DNA from: Paramoeba atlantica
Taxonomy: Eukaryota; Discosea
Reading direction: 5' to 3'
DNA: 64,000 nt
NCBI GenBank assembly: GCA_977017575.1
Contig: CDRNVI010000139.1
Coordinates: 124,001 to 188,000 of the forward strand
Below, one piece after another: positions 43,933-55,006 of this stretch. The first letter of the stretch is position 1. Each line of letters opens with the position of its first letter. The notes under the pieces are model-generated. The model was not told where the DNA came from. It saw only the letters and a program-made list of their open reading frames with translations, and made no database searches. The translations under genes were made by a program, and so were the position numbers.

Positions 43933-45358
43933 ATGGCTTATGATATCGAGAGACCTCAAACTATTCGAGAATTGGTTGAAAGATCGACAAGTGAAATGTT
44001 GATTCAACCAGATTGGGAGAAGAACTTTCTCTTGGTGGAAGAAATTCGCTCAGATCCTGCGACTGCGCCTGGTTTCTCTCTCTCTCTCTTTCAGAATCCT
44101 CTTTTTCTTTGTTGTTTCTAAATTCTTTCAAAAAAAATATAGTGATCGCTGACCACATTCGGAAGAGGCTTTTACACTCAGAGACTGATGTTGTTCATTT
44201 ATCTCTGGTTCTCATAGAAACTTTGATGCAAAATTGCGCTGATATGATTCCTGTTGTCAATGCAGATAATTTCCAAAATACTCTTGGGCGAATTGCTATG
44301 AATACAAGAGCACCTTTTAAAACAAGAAATAAGACTTTAGATTTAATTCAGGTCAGTTTCTTTATCGATTTTCCCTCCCCTCTTCTCTTTTTCTCTCTCT
44401 GAGATAAAAAAAATAGGTTTGGGCAGCAGGATTAAAAGACTATCCTCTCTTACGAGTAAAGAATAATTTTGTGAGGACCTACCAAGCCTTGAGAAGTAAA
44501 GGAATTAAGTTTCCACCAATAGGTCCTGATACTGCCAAGTATGCCCCACCAAGCATTGGTCCCCAAAATCCTCCACCTCCAAGTGCTGCGCCTCGCCAGC
44601 AAGCCAGTTTTCAACCACAACCACAACAAATTCCCTCCTCTTCTGGTCTATCGCCCGCCGTAACTCAACAAGTTCAGAAAATGTCAGAAGTACAAGCGCA
44701 TATGGACCTTGTGATGGAAATCTTTCGGGGAACTGATCCTCATACAGAGAGAATTACAGACAATGAGCTTGTCAAAGAGATGATGCCATCCTTACAAGAT
44801 TATGCAGTTCGTCTTCGACAATGGCTTGAGGGTGGGAGCGTTCCAGAGGAGTTGTTTGGGGCTGTTATTGAAATGAATGATCGACTCAACCAGATCCATC
44901 AATGTTATGACCAGCTCAGTAAAGGTCAAAAACCAGCCATCTTTGCCGAAGCTGCAGCCGCTGCTGTTGCTGCCGCCGAAAAACCAAATTCTCCACCAAC
45001 GAAAACAGTCACTGCTTTTGACTTAATCGATACAGGAGGGGGTGGAGATATGAGTCTTCTTGCTCCACCTCCTTCTTACCAAGCTTCCTTATCATTACCT
45101 GCACCAGCACCACCTACGCCCAATCGAACTCCCTCTCCGCTCATCCCCATGCCAACAACAACAACAACAACCAACCCGGCGAATCCTCCACCTCCTTCTG
45201 GGTCTTATCAACAACCTTCCTCTTCCCCCTTTTATCCACCTCCTGGTGGACCACAACCCCCTGCGCCTTCTGCGCCTTCTTCTTCTTCTGGTGATCAGGA
45301 GAGTGGTGATTTCATGGCCGAATTCGGGATGCTTGCGAACCGAGAACGTCAATATTAA
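43933..45358 (+). CDS. VHS-GAT sorting adaptor, TOM1-like
   Basis: About 420 residues. VHS domain at the N-terminus: RPQTIRELVERSTSEMLIQP, VIADHIRKRLLHSETDVVHL, ALVLIETLMQNC-like helix and ARAPFKTRNKTLDLIQ-like helix. GAT domain near residues 185-270: VQKMSEVQAHMDLVMEIFRG, LVKEMMPSLQDYAVRLRQWL, AVIEMNDRLNQIHQCYDQLS. An Ala-rich helix and a long Pro/Ser/Thr tail follow (PPPPSGSYQQPSS). FDLIDTGGG is a clathrin-box-like motif. TOM1-like proteins bind ubiquitinated cargo at endosomes and are the proposed ESCRT-0 of organisms without HRS/STAM. Two introns in the VHS half; acceptor and donor are ordinary. Confidence 0.92.
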
Positions 45359-45466
45359 ATATGGAACAACAACAACAACAAAAAAAGCCACGATTGTGTG
45401 CAAGAAGCTTTCTCTCTCTCTCTCTCATTCGTTATTTTTAAAATAAGTAATTTTTTTTTATTATTA

Positions 45467-47511
45467 TTATTCACCAAACCGATAGAACCCGTTCTTCTGT
45501 TTGAACTCCGTGGAATTGGAACATGATACAATCAGTTTCGCTGTAAATTTGATTTTTCTTAGTACACCCTCTTCTCCTCTCCTCTCCTCTCTCTTCTCTC
45601 CCTCTCGCACACCACTTGCATACCACGCATCTTTCTTTCTCTTCCAGAGTCAAAAATACTTACCTTTTAAAAGTTGGTTCGCCAGTGCCTCTGCTTCTTT
45701 TTTTGTATTGCATCCAGAGACTCTTTGGATAAAGAAATAAACACATTCGGTCCCTGTAAAGCAAGCTTTGTACGTTTTAAACATCCTTCAAAAAAAATGA
45801 TTAGATTTGATTCGATTTGATTCGATATTTGTGTTGTATGTGTGAACTTGATGAAACAAAATAATTTTTCGAAAAAAAAAACAATTGAATTTGAACCTTC
45901 CTTGATCTTTGAGAGGGATCTCCTTCTTCATATGATCGACAAGGTCCCTTAATCCTTTTTCTTTACTATCTTCCTGTTTTTGAAATTGTTCGCGCCAATT
46001 TGTTGTGACTCGATTAAGATCTTCGAACCATTCTTTTTGTTCATCTGACGAAGTTGTAAGTATTGGTAAATCATCTGGACCCGCGTTGATGATCTTAACC
46101 ATATTCTTCGATCCCAATTCTACAGAAGCATTGATGAGCGGGTAAAAATTGACAAACTTAAACTTGTTTTGTTTCCCCTCCAGCGCAGTAGTACAGACAA
46201 GCTTATCATTAAATAAGAAACAGTAGAACGGAGTTGGAGTGTTCTCAATTTCAATCGAAAGATGTCCTTCTTTTATATACTCCCTCTCATACTTTGTAAG
46301 ATTTCCTGGGTATCCAACCAAAGTCTCACGAAGTTCAAAGAGTTTTCGATCTGAAGCACTTGGAGGATTTTCAGATAGATGCATCAGTTCATGGAGGATG
46401 TTCATTAAATGGCTTGATGAAGCAAGAGAACGGCGAAGAGAAGAGGAGAGACGGAGAGAAGAAGATTGTTGATGAGGTTTAACCAGTTGGTCGAAATTGT
46501 CTTGGAGAATTTTGAGGTGTGCACGAGGACTCTCAAAGAGAAGTTCAACGATTGATTGTCCGAACTTGGAATTTGAACTTTTTTCAAGAGAAGAAAATTT
46601 GTCTTTCAAAGTATCAGCCTCATGTAAGACTTCATACATTAGACGAGCAAAGGGAAGAGAACATAAATATTTTCGATAGATGTCAAAAAAGTGTCTCTCA
46701 AATATCGCTTTCTGGAACGTGGTGTGGATTGGAATATCAGGAAGAAGTTCTATTGAGATATGATAATGAAGTTCATAGATTTGATCAAGGTTTCCAAAGA
46801 GAAGAAGGAGATCATCTTTTTTGACATTTTCTCCTTCAAGTTCAGGCTTCACCCAATGAATCAGAAAACGAATTTTTTCTCGATAATCCGTTTCGACTTG
46901 ATTGATTTTCTCGAAAAATTCAGTTTGGGTATTGATAATTGATGGGATATTCAATGCGCGACTTGATTGACTTAAAATCCCAACTTGATGCTCTTCAAGC
47001 TCTGGGGGAGAAACATCTTGATCTTGGTAACGTTGAAACCATTCTGAAGATTTGAACTGGATCAAAAACAGTTATTATTATCAACCCCCCAAAAAAGAAA
47101 CAACACACAGAAAACAAAAAAACAAAACACAAAAGAGAAAAAAAGAACCTTTGGAACACACTCAGTCTGAAGACAAAAAATAATATCAGCCTCAATCTCA
47201 TCAAAAGAATCAATAGAAACACGATCTTCATTGATCTGATCAAAGATCTTCTTTCTCTGATGAAGAGGGATTGGGATCTCAAAAGTCGAATCAGGCTCCA
47301 AAAATTCTTCATACAAAATCCAAGAATTGATTCGTAAGAGAGCCTTATCAGATGATTCTTCATATTCTTTCTTCAATTGTTGCAACTCACACCAAAAGAG
47401 ATAATTTTCGAGTCCATTGATTGTTACAAGAAACCCACGAAAGAAACCGATCAGACGAGGAGAGTGAAAGATCTCATTCAAAGTTACTTTTGGTTCATTG
47501 AATGCTGCCAT
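45467..47511 (-). CDS. RGS-RhoGEF(DH)-PH-DEP protein
   Basis: About 630 residues, four or five exons. RGS box: TLNEIFHSPRLIGFFRGFLV, NYLFWCELQQLKKEYEE, FLEPDST, IFCLQTECVPKFKSSEWFQ. DH domain: IINTQTEFFEKINQVETDYR, DDLLLLFGNLDQIYELH, FFDIYRKYLCSLPFARLMYE, RAHLKILQDNFDQLVKPHQ. PH domain: YIKEGHLSIEIENTPTPFYC, LFNDKLVCTT, WFEDLNRVTTNWREQF. Short C-terminal DEP domain over two exons: FKTYKACFTGTECVYFFIQR, KKEAEALANQLLK, then FKQKNGFYRFGE at the end. Predicted to link G-alpha to Rho/Rac activation at membranes. The DEP domain is an extra membrane or GPCR-tail anchor beyond the usual RGS-RhoGEF layout. A TGACGTCA palindrome lies 112 bp upstream of the start. Confidence 0.85.
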
Positions 47512-47622
47512 TTTCAATACAGAAGAACCCCACACCCAAAGAGAGAGAGTTCAAAAGAGAAAGAAAGAGTTTGGGGGAAGAGAGAAGAGAGAGAGAAGAG
47601 AGACAAAGGGTTGGAAACGATC

Positions 47623-47630
47623 GATGACGT
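47623..47630. promoter_or_regulatory. TGACGTCA palindrome upstream of the RGS-RhoGEF gene
   Basis: Perfect cAMP-response-element-type 8-mer 112 bp upstream of the ATG. The only other copy I found in the window lies 115 bp upstream of the three-helix membrane gene at 56527. Both are in minus-strand promoters. A bZIP site is the natural reading, unproven here. Confidence 0.45.
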
Positions 47631-47763
47631 CAGAAAACTGATTTTTCTCTCCGAGGTTTGTCCAAAAAATTAAAACACACACAAAAAAGTGTATTTCTTT
47701 TGTTGTCTAAATTATTTTTTATTTCATTCTTATTATTATTATTATTATTATTATTATTTCTTT

Positions 47764-48104
47764 TTATTTGCCACCAAGAAGCATCATATCAGCAAAGGCT
47801 CGATAATCAACGTTCCCACGACCATCAGCGAATTGTTGAGCTTCAGCAAGAAAATCCTGAACCTGAAATAACCCCAAGAATCAGTATTAAAAAAAAAAAG
47901 TCTTTTTCCAAGACAATAGAAGAAGAAGAAGAAGAAGGATAAGAAAGAAAAAAAAAGGAAGCAAGTTACATCAGGAATTGGTTCTCCTTCTTCTCCAACA
48001 ATGCGGCGAAGTTCCTCCATTGACAAAGTGAAAGATCGGTTTTCGTCAAAGTTATAGAAAGCTTCTTGGATTTCTTCAACAGTTAATTGTCCAGCCCCAG
48101 ACAT
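47764..48104 (-). CDS. Short EF-hand protein, myosin light-chain/centrin-like
   Basis: Two-exon gene of about 78 residues: MSGAGQLTVEEIQEAFYNFD, NRSFTLSMEELRRIVGEEGE, then VQDFLAEAQQFADGRGNVDY and FADMMLLGGK. That is one EF-hand pair, half the length of calmodulin. The first loop (DENRSFTLSMEE) keeps Asp and Glu ends but has poor spacing; the second (ADGRGNVDYRAF) lacks several ligands, so Ca binding is doubtful. Probably a structural light chain or adaptor. It is head-to-head with another EF-hand gene (282 bp between starts), suggesting shared control or an old inverted duplication. Confidence 0.78.
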
Positions 48105-48386
48105 TCTTTTTGTTTCTTTTTGATGAAATAACTTTTTCCACAAAATTATACAAGAAAGATTCCTTCTCTCTCTCTCTTTCCTTTTCCTTTTTCTTTCCGC
48201 CTGAACAGAAAAAAAAGGCACCGCAAAACCAAATGGTAGCACTTTTAATAATTATGTCATATGAAAAATCTCATTTTAAAAATATAAAAACACGTAATAC
48301 TTATAAATGAAGGAGCACGGTTATTTCTCTTTTTCTTTTTTCTGTTTGGTTTTCTGTTTTCTGACCAATCTACACACCCTGACAAA

Positions 48387-48957
48387 ATGAGTAAGTTCGA
48401 TCCTGAAACCGAGGCTCAATTGCGAGAAGCTTTTGAGTTTGGAGCAAAAGGTTTCTCTTCTTTCTTTTTTTCTTTCTTTTTTGTTTTTAAAGTTCGGAGA
48501 AGTTGTTGTCTTTTTCGTTTTTTTTTTCCCCCTCCTCAAACGAAAATATTCATCAATCTCTTTTCTTTTATTGACTGTTTCAGGAATGCCAACTGTCAAT
48601 TGGCAATCCCTTGGCCATGTAATTCGATTTTTGGGGCAAAATCCATCCCCAAACGAACTTCAAAATATAATGTCTGAGAATGGAGCTGGTGGATCAATGG
48701 ATTCCAACGCATTCATGAAGATGATGGCCAAACGATACAAAACAGCAGAAGGAGAAGAAGATCTCATCGAAGCTTTCCGTGTGTTTGATAAAGATGGGAA
48801 AGGAGATATTGCATCTGGTGAATTGCGCCATTTACTTACCAATCTTGGCGAACGACTTGAAGCTGAGCAAGTGAATTCGATGATGCAAGAAGTCATTCCT
48901 GGAGCGGCTGGTAATCTCAAATATGAACCATTCATTCGATATGTCATGAATTTATAA
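48387..48957 (+). CDS. Calmodulin-like / essential light-chain-like protein
   Basis: Two-exon gene of about 150 residues, four EF-hand folds as in calmodulin and myosin essential light chains. Exon 1 is [21 protein letters not shown]; exon 2 starts [20 protein letters not shown]. Only the third loop ([12 protein letters not shown]) is a canonical Ca site; loops 1, 2 and 4 are degenerate (for example [11 protein letters not shown]). The single functional loop favours an essential light-chain role on a myosin over a true calmodulin. The intron (about 48451-48582) is T-rich. Confidence 0.82.
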
Positions 48958-49209
48958 GAAAATGTATAAAACAAAAATTTAAAGATCAAACCAAAAAATC
49001 GACTGCAAATAATCTTTTCTCTTTTGATTTTCTTTTTGGGAAAAACCACTTTTCAGTCATCAGTTGTTTGGGGAGACCTTTTTTCTTTTTTGGTGTTTGT
49101 GTTTCTTCCGTTTTCAATATTCATTCCTCGCACACTTATGGTGTGGTGGTGTTCACCTTTTTTGTTTTAGTTTTTTCAGGTTTCTTCTTGGCTTCCACAT
49201 TTTTCCCAG

Positions 49210-50886
49210 ATGAGCGATCCTGTTGACATCTATGGGGACTTTAGTGGAGATGAAGAGGTTTTTTGGTTCTGTTCTTCTTCTTTTTTTCAACTCTTCTTTT
49301 CTTTTTTGTGGTGATTTACAAAGTTTTTTTTTCTTATTCAAGACTTCCTCCTTTGCTGAGACTTTCGAAGAAGAGAAAGAATTGAAGGAAGGATCACCTT
49401 CTCCAGAGGATTCTCTCAATGATGAAAAAGTTGAACAACCGGACACAGATGGAGAAGAAAAGAAAGAAAAACAAGAAAAGAGAGGTACTCCCATTAAATT
49501 TTTTAACAAAGAAGAAGGAAATGGTGATTTAAATGGAAGAGATACCACCCCTTCTCAAAAAACGCAACAACCAATTCCACAACAACAAAAGAGGTATTTT
49601 TTTTTCTCTTCAACTTTTATCTCTTCATCAATCTCCAACTGATATTCGATCTATGTGTATGTAGTTACAGTGATCTATCGCCCCAACCCCCTCTCTCCAG
49701 AGGAAAATTCCAATCGACGAAGAAAAATTCTGTTCTCTTCATCGGGAATTTGACTTGGTGGACAACTGATCAAGAAATTGAAGATCTTCTCAAACCGGTT
49801 CATTTTTTTTTTGATTGATTCGCCAATATCTTAAAACAACCAAAATATCACACACAAAAACTCATTCAAAAATATAAAAAAATAGTTTGGAAAATTGAAA
49901 GATATCCAATATCTTTCTGACAAAACAAATGGGAAGTTTCAAGGTTGTGTATTTGCAGAATTTGACTCTGCAGACAGTGCAATGAAAGCAAAAATATCGA
50001 TTACAGGTCTCAGTCTTCATGGAAAAGAGATCCAAGCCCAATTCTCATCGAAAAAAAAGGGATCACTCAACCCAACAGCTACAACAACACTAACACAACC
50101 TCCTTCGGTCTCTTCTTCTTCATCTTCTTCTTCTCGACCTCCTTTCCTATCCAACCAACAACAGCAACAAATTAATCTCCCCAACCCCAAAGATCGACCA
50201 GTGGTTCCACCAGCCAGAAATTGGAATGGGAGATCAATCTCCTCTCAACCAACCCTTCCTCCTCAATCTATCAACCCTCAAATGGCAATGTTGCAACAAC
50301 AACAACAACAACTGGCTGCTGCTGCAACTGCCGCCGCGGTTGTGGCTGGCCTTCAATTCCCACCACAACAGACAAATCAAATCAGAACTCCTGGTCGGCT
50401 TCTAGTTCCTCCTCATCCAGGAGTACCAAACAGTATTTTGAATTCTTTTCTTTTCTTTTTCTTTTTCATTACCTTTCTCTTTTTTCTCTTTTCTCACGTT
50501 CACAACAACACAAGACTTTGGAAGGCCCGCTTTTCATCCCACACCCATTCAATTCAGACAAAATCAGCACATGAATGTAACACCAAGGTTATTTTTTTAA
50601 TTATCTATTTTTCTCTTGTTTTCGGGTATGTGAAACAAAAACAAAAGAAGAATTTTTCTTTCAAGATTTGTTGTAATGGAGAATCTGTGTTTCTTTATTT
50701 TTTTTTTGCTCGAAAAAAATAAATTCAAAATTTTTGGATAGATATCGAAAAGAGAGAGACTTCAAAAGAGGGAGAGATCAACAAGAAGGAGGAACACCAA
50801 AACAAGACAGAAAAAGAACAAAACAATTAACTACTTCTTCATCATCACAGACTGAAAAAGGGGGGAGGGTTCAAAAAAAAAAGTAA
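49210..50886 (+). CDS. CPSF6-like (CFIm68) RRM protein
   Basis: Begins MSDPVDIYGDFSGDEE, like the acidic N-terminus of CPSF6. An acidic linker is followed by one RRM: NSVLFIGNLTWWTTDQEIED (RNP2 with the CPSF6-type GNLTWWTT), FGKLKDIQYLSDKTNGKFQG, CVFAEFDSADSAMKAK (RNP1 region). A Gln/Pro/Ala-rich low-complexity middle follows (runs of Q and A). The last exon is a short basic tail reading YRKERDFKRGRDQQEGG to RVQKKK. CPSF6 recruits poly(A)-site choice factors with CPSF5. The RS-like C-terminus of animal CPSF6 is replaced by a short KERD/RG tail. The 3' end of this gene has a decayed duplicate at 55365-55890. Confidence 0.78.
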
Positions 50887-51020
50887 AAAAAATAAAAAAC
50901 AAAAAACAAAAAACAAAAGACAAGATTTGGAGAGCTTTTTATAACAAAAGAGAAAGAAGAAAGCAAGAAAGAGAATTTTAACATCAATCCCATCACAACA
51001 ACAAAAAACAAGAAAAAAAT

Positions 51021-52322
51021 TTAGGCATCCTCACACCGAACACAATTCCCAGGAACCAAACCAGTCTGATGATTAAGCAATGTCAAATTCAAATAATTGA
51101 AGGGACTGTAGAAAGAACAATTTGGCATGCACGTGTCAGTATAACTCGAGTACAATTGATTTGTTGTACAAGGATATTCCCAACATGGCGCACATTCTTT
51201 GACTCCTTTAGAGTAGAACAAAGTTTCATAGATTCCGTTACGACCATCGACACAGGTATTATTAGGTCCAAGGGTCATTTCAGAAGCAGCAACTCCTCCG
51301 TAGAAATCGGCAGAAAAGGAACGGACGATGTTTCCAGTGGTGACAGCAGTAAAGGGATCAGCCCAGCCATTTTGTTGGATATACCAGGGCCTGTCAGTGG
51401 TAAGGAATTCTTCTGAAGAAGCGGAAGGTTGAGAGGCAAAGGTACCATTACTGTCCAACAACACGGTGTTGAGTGTGTCGGTTTCGAACACGAAATCGTT
51501 TCTGGTGTACAAAATCCAATTTTCGGTACAATTCTTGATGTACTCGGAACGGCAGTCTCCAACAGAATAAAAGTACTGATTGCTGTAACCCACATAAGCT
51601 TCAAGAATAATTTCTTCAGTCATTCCAGTGATGATACCGATGAGGTACTTGGCAACAGCCTCAATATCTCCAACGGAAATAGCTTCAGAACCATCAGGGG
51701 CATTACCATTTCCCCAGGAAAGGGCAATGGGAACAGGGTAAGAACCAGTAAGACAAGGTCCACAAGGTTCGCTAGGGAGACGGTCAGCTCCAGCAACACC
51801 ATCAGAGAAGCTGCTAGCATAAGATTTGCCTCGAGTTCCCTTACCAATATCATAATAGTCAGTCCAGCCATTTCCTTGTTGGTACCAAATTTGCGCAGTA
51901 GTGGTGAAAACTTCAGTAGAAGCAGCGAAAGGACGGTTCTCCAAGAAACCATTTTGTCTCACACGATAGTAGTGGAGGAATCCATCTCCAAAATTATCAA
52001 AGTCTCGGACAACGAAGACGAAACTGCGTCCATTTAAACAAAACTCGCTCCAAGCATAAACAAGGGAACCACAATCAAAGACAGCATAGTAATTTTCAGA
52101 GCTCAAACCGTAGTAGATTTGGTCACGAGATTTGGTTTGGTAAGAACCCAAAATACCTGAGAGAATGTTGTATGCATTTTGGTAATCTGAGCCTTTTTCC
52201 AATTGACTGCCCTCATCAGCAATCGAAGAAGCAGCTGAAAGAGCGTAACTGTAGTCTTCACATTCGTCTGCCAAAGCGGCAAGCACGAAAGCGAAGAACA
52301 ACACGAATGTTCTCAAAGCCAT
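51021..52322 (-). CDS. Secreted tandem-Cache-like protein with Cys-rich tail
   Basis: Single-exon ORF of 433 residues, unlike its intron-rich neighbours. It starts MALRTFVLFFAFVLAALA, a strong signal peptide. Two Cache/PDC-like sensor modules can be seen from the repeats AQIWYQQGNGWTDYYDIGKG with SYASSFSDGVAGAD, and RPWYIQQNGWADPFTAVTTG with SFSADFYGGVAASE. Several N-glycosylation sites (NCTE, NNTC, NCSF, NLTL) follow. A Cys-rich C-terminal module has CAPCWEYPC, CMPNC and ends GLVPGNCVRCEDA. No membrane anchor follows, so it is secreted or held by another subunit. Ligand unknown. It is convergent with the CPSF6-like gene (135 bp between stops). The last ~60 residues recur, altered, at the end of the three-helix protein at 56015-56527. 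Confidence 0.8.
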   Translation of the reverse strand: MALRTFVLFFAFVLAALADECEDYSYALSAASSIADEGSQLEKGSDYQNAYNILSGILGSYQTKSRDQIYYGLSSENYYAVFDCGSLVYAWSEFCLNGRSFVFVVRDFDNFGDGFLHYYRVRQNGFLENRPFAASTEVFTTTAQIWYQQGNGWTDYYDIGKGTRGKSYASSFSDGVAGADRLPSEPCGPCLTGSYPVPIALSWGNGNAPDGSEAISVGDIEAVAKYLIGIITGMTEEIILEAYVGYSNQYFYSVGDCRSEYIKNCTENWILYTRNDFVFETDTLNTVLLDSNGTFASQPSASSEEFLTTDRPWYIQQNGWADPFTAVTTGNIVRSFSADFYGGVAASEMTLGPNNTCVDGRNGIYETLFYSKGVKECAPCWEYPCTTNQLYSSYTDTCMPNCSFYSPFNYLNLTLLNHQTGLVPGNCVRCEDA

Positions 52323-52785
52323 GGCAACGCAAGAAGCGAAAGGAAAACAAAAATACAAGAATGAGTGCGGGAGCTCCTCAGAAAAATTCTCGGAAACTTC
52401 TTGAACAGGAAAACAAAACAAAAGGTGGACTAGAAAAAAGCGGAACAATAAATAAATAGAGTTTTACTTTTAGCGATTTTGGTTTTTTGTTGTTTGATTA
52501 TTTTTTGTTGGTGAGGTTTTTTTTTGACAGGGCACTTTTTTTCTCGTTCTCGTTCGCTTCATTTCCGATAAGAAATTCCTTTGAGATTATGGTTCCCAAA
52601 CACCCTCTCTTGACAAGTTCAAAAAAAGAAATGGATTTGAAAGATTTACTGAAAAGAAACAATGGAGTTCCAACAAAAAAAATCAAAAACGCCCCTTAAA
52701 AGACACCAAAGGGACACCATCGCTGCGACGTTTGGGTGAGAAAAAATCAAAAGAAAATATCGAAAAAATAAAGAAGATGAACCTT
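52323..52785. other. Gap between the Cache gene and the transposase-like gene
   Basis: 463 bp with no gene that I can support. Contains T-rich promoter sequence of the Cache gene and a mixed segment with several near-direct short words (CACCAAAGGGACACC). I looked for inverted terminal repeats of the neighbouring transposase-like gene here and found none convincing. Confidence 0.4.
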
Positions 52786-54873
52786 TTAAAATTGGAGAAA
52801 AGAAGAGAGTTGAAACCAATGTGGTTGGACTGGTTGTAACCACTTTCCTTTATTCCTCCACCTTCCTGAAGGTGTCTTGCTAATATCCCATCTGTCGAAA
52901 CTTCGTCGCCAGGCAGTGATCTTGAGGTCGCCATCAGTTCTCTTGATATCAAAGAACTCTTCAGAGTTGAGATCTTTCTGTATATTGAAAACATTAATTT
53001 CAAAGCAGTGAAAAGACCTGATTCCTTTAATTGAATTCTTTGCTTTGATTGATGCATCAGATTCTTTGGTAATCCAATCACTATAAAAATTCCCAGAAAG
53101 TGGAGCAACAGAGTCAACAAAATCTTGTCCATTAAGAACCCACTTTGTGTTTCCAAGAGTATACCTCTTTACTGCTTTCTTGTCAATTGCTGCAATACAG
53201 TCACAAATGTCTGAACCATGGTGAGAAGCATGAAAATGGAATGATATCTGCGGAAACTTATTTGTCCTTGGAGGTCTCATGATGGGCTGCAACATCCGTG
53301 CCAGAAAAGCAAATCCAAAGATCCCATGTTTGGATTTATAATGATGAGGACCTCCATCTGTGAAAAAAAAAAGGTGTTCAGTTTGTTCAAAGAGAGGTTT
53401 GAACCTGTGAAGTACTTTAACCCATGACAAAAAGACAAAGTCAGGGTCGTGTTTGTCACGACTTGATTCAGCAAAAATGTTGATGTAAGCTCGGTGTAAA
53501 CCATTAATCATCTTACTGACACCAGTTTGGTGTTCCACCTTTTCTGCAAGTGTTTTTCCGTACCTCAAAACAAGAATATGACACTCCAGTGATTCACACT
53601 TTGCTGAACACTCAAACTTTGAAAAGTCCATCGTCACAACAACACCATTGGGAATTGAATCATCTTTCAGAGCTTGGAGAATGTACCGTTTGAAATCTTG
53701 TTGATCCTGTGCAATCTTCTTGTGGTTTTCATAACCTATTTTTTGATGTTCAGAAAGCTGTTCAGGACTAAACCTGAGTTGATGGCAATATGGACAAGAA
53801 TCACATTTTGAAACGTGACTCCTTTTCGTTTCTTTCTTCACAAATTTTCGGATCGATGTTCGACTGACTTGAAGTTGGTGATTCTCAAGCAAAAATTGCT
53901 GGATTTTAAAAAAAAGTTCTTTGTCAGTAAAATATTGGAGTCGATATTTCTGACCTGATTTCACAGGAAGAATTTCGTTGAAATAATCCATTAATATCTC
54001 CTTGTAAGCAGCCAGCTTTGTTACCCTTCTTGCTGGAGAGATTTCTTGTTCAGCTGTCCTCTTTGCAATTCGGATAATTTTGGATGAAATCCCCAGAGTT
54101 TTTTGATTACAAAATTCTGGAAGCTCATTGCTTATCCTTTTTACGAGCAAGTTTCTTACTTCTGGAAGATGTGAAGTCTCAGAGACAATGTTTGAACAAA
54201 ATTGTCCCACTTTTTCTCGGAATTTGTTTGTTTCTCTTACTTGTACTTCCAAAGCAGTGAGCTATTTTGAATATTCAATTTAGTTTTCTTGTTGTGTTTA
54301 AGAGAGAAAAAAATCGGAAACCTTGGCTTGAAGAGAAAGAATCTCACCATCCTCATGGAGTTGTTCCTTCTGGGGAAAGAGGACCTCTCTTTTCAACGGC
54401 TCTCTTCTGGTGGAGGTATTCCAGAAATCCCCATCAAGATCATCATTCTCTACCTTCTTTCTCTTTCTTTTTCGAATTGAAGAAGTGGCCCAACCCGGTT
54501 CCAGCAGAGGCTCTTTGCTGACCCACAAGAGATCAATCCCACCTGAATTATCTGTCCATTCTAAATATCTTCTCTCTCCCTCACTTGTCTCAACAACAAC
54601 TCCCTGTTTGACAACCTTTCCAAGAATTGAGCCCAAAGAAAATGCCTGCACCAAGGCTCTGAGGAGTTTCTCACGTTGGACTTCTTCTGTTTCATTCTCG
54701 TCTGGTTTTTTGGGACACCGTTTCATATGTCGACTGCGGTTGTCTGACCGAGAAAACTGTTCACATTTGAAGCAATAGGACTTGGTTTCCTTATTCTTGC
54801 ACCAAGGGCAGGTTGGGGTTTCAACACCCACCACACACTTCTGACAAAAAACAAAACTTGTCAAACAAACCAT
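52786..54873 (-). CDS. DDE-transposase-like zinc-finger protein, superfamily unassigned
   Basis: Two exons (intron about 54253-54325, donor GTTTCC), about 670 residues. The N-terminus has CxxC pairs (FCQKC, CPWC, CFKC) and HMKRC, a likely zinc-binding region. The C-terminal half carries VVTMDFSKFECSAKCES, FFFTDGGPHHYKSKHGIFG and FHASHHGSDICDCIAAIDKK. The order D (MDFSKFE), DGGPHHYK and HG..CD..AA..KK is that of a D-D-E/D RNase-H-like transposase seen in several uncharacterised eukaryotic DNA transposon families. The frame is open for its whole length. No TIRs or target duplications were found, so it may be domesticated or an element whose ends I cannot see. It is divergent from the FrnE-like fragment at 55007. 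Confidence 0.6.
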
Positions 54874-54914
54874 CACCAACCCAAAACCAACCGAAAAAAG
54901 GCTTGCGTTTTTTA

Positions 54915-54922
54915 GAGCGCTA
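54915..54922 (-). promoter_or_regulatory. TAGCGCTC promoter word (transposase-like gene / FrnE-like fragment)
   Basis: GAGCGCTA on the plus strand, 85 bp before the FrnE-like ATG (55007) and 42 bp before the transposase-like ATG (54873). Confidence 0.3.
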
Positions 54923-55006
54923 TTTATTGGAGGCTAAAAAACCGCCCAGACGCCCAACAGCCATTTTTTGAGTGCCCTCCGAAAAAAAAACTTCACTGGA
55001 AAAGTC

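Noticed and set aside
45095-45403. Arg-run ORF antisense to the VHS-GAT tail.
   Set aside because: Mirror of the Ser/Pro-rich low-complexity tail; no family support.
47731-47760. TTA/ATT trinucleotide run near the light-chain gene as functional repeat.
   Set aside because: Ordinary short microsatellite in the 3' flank.
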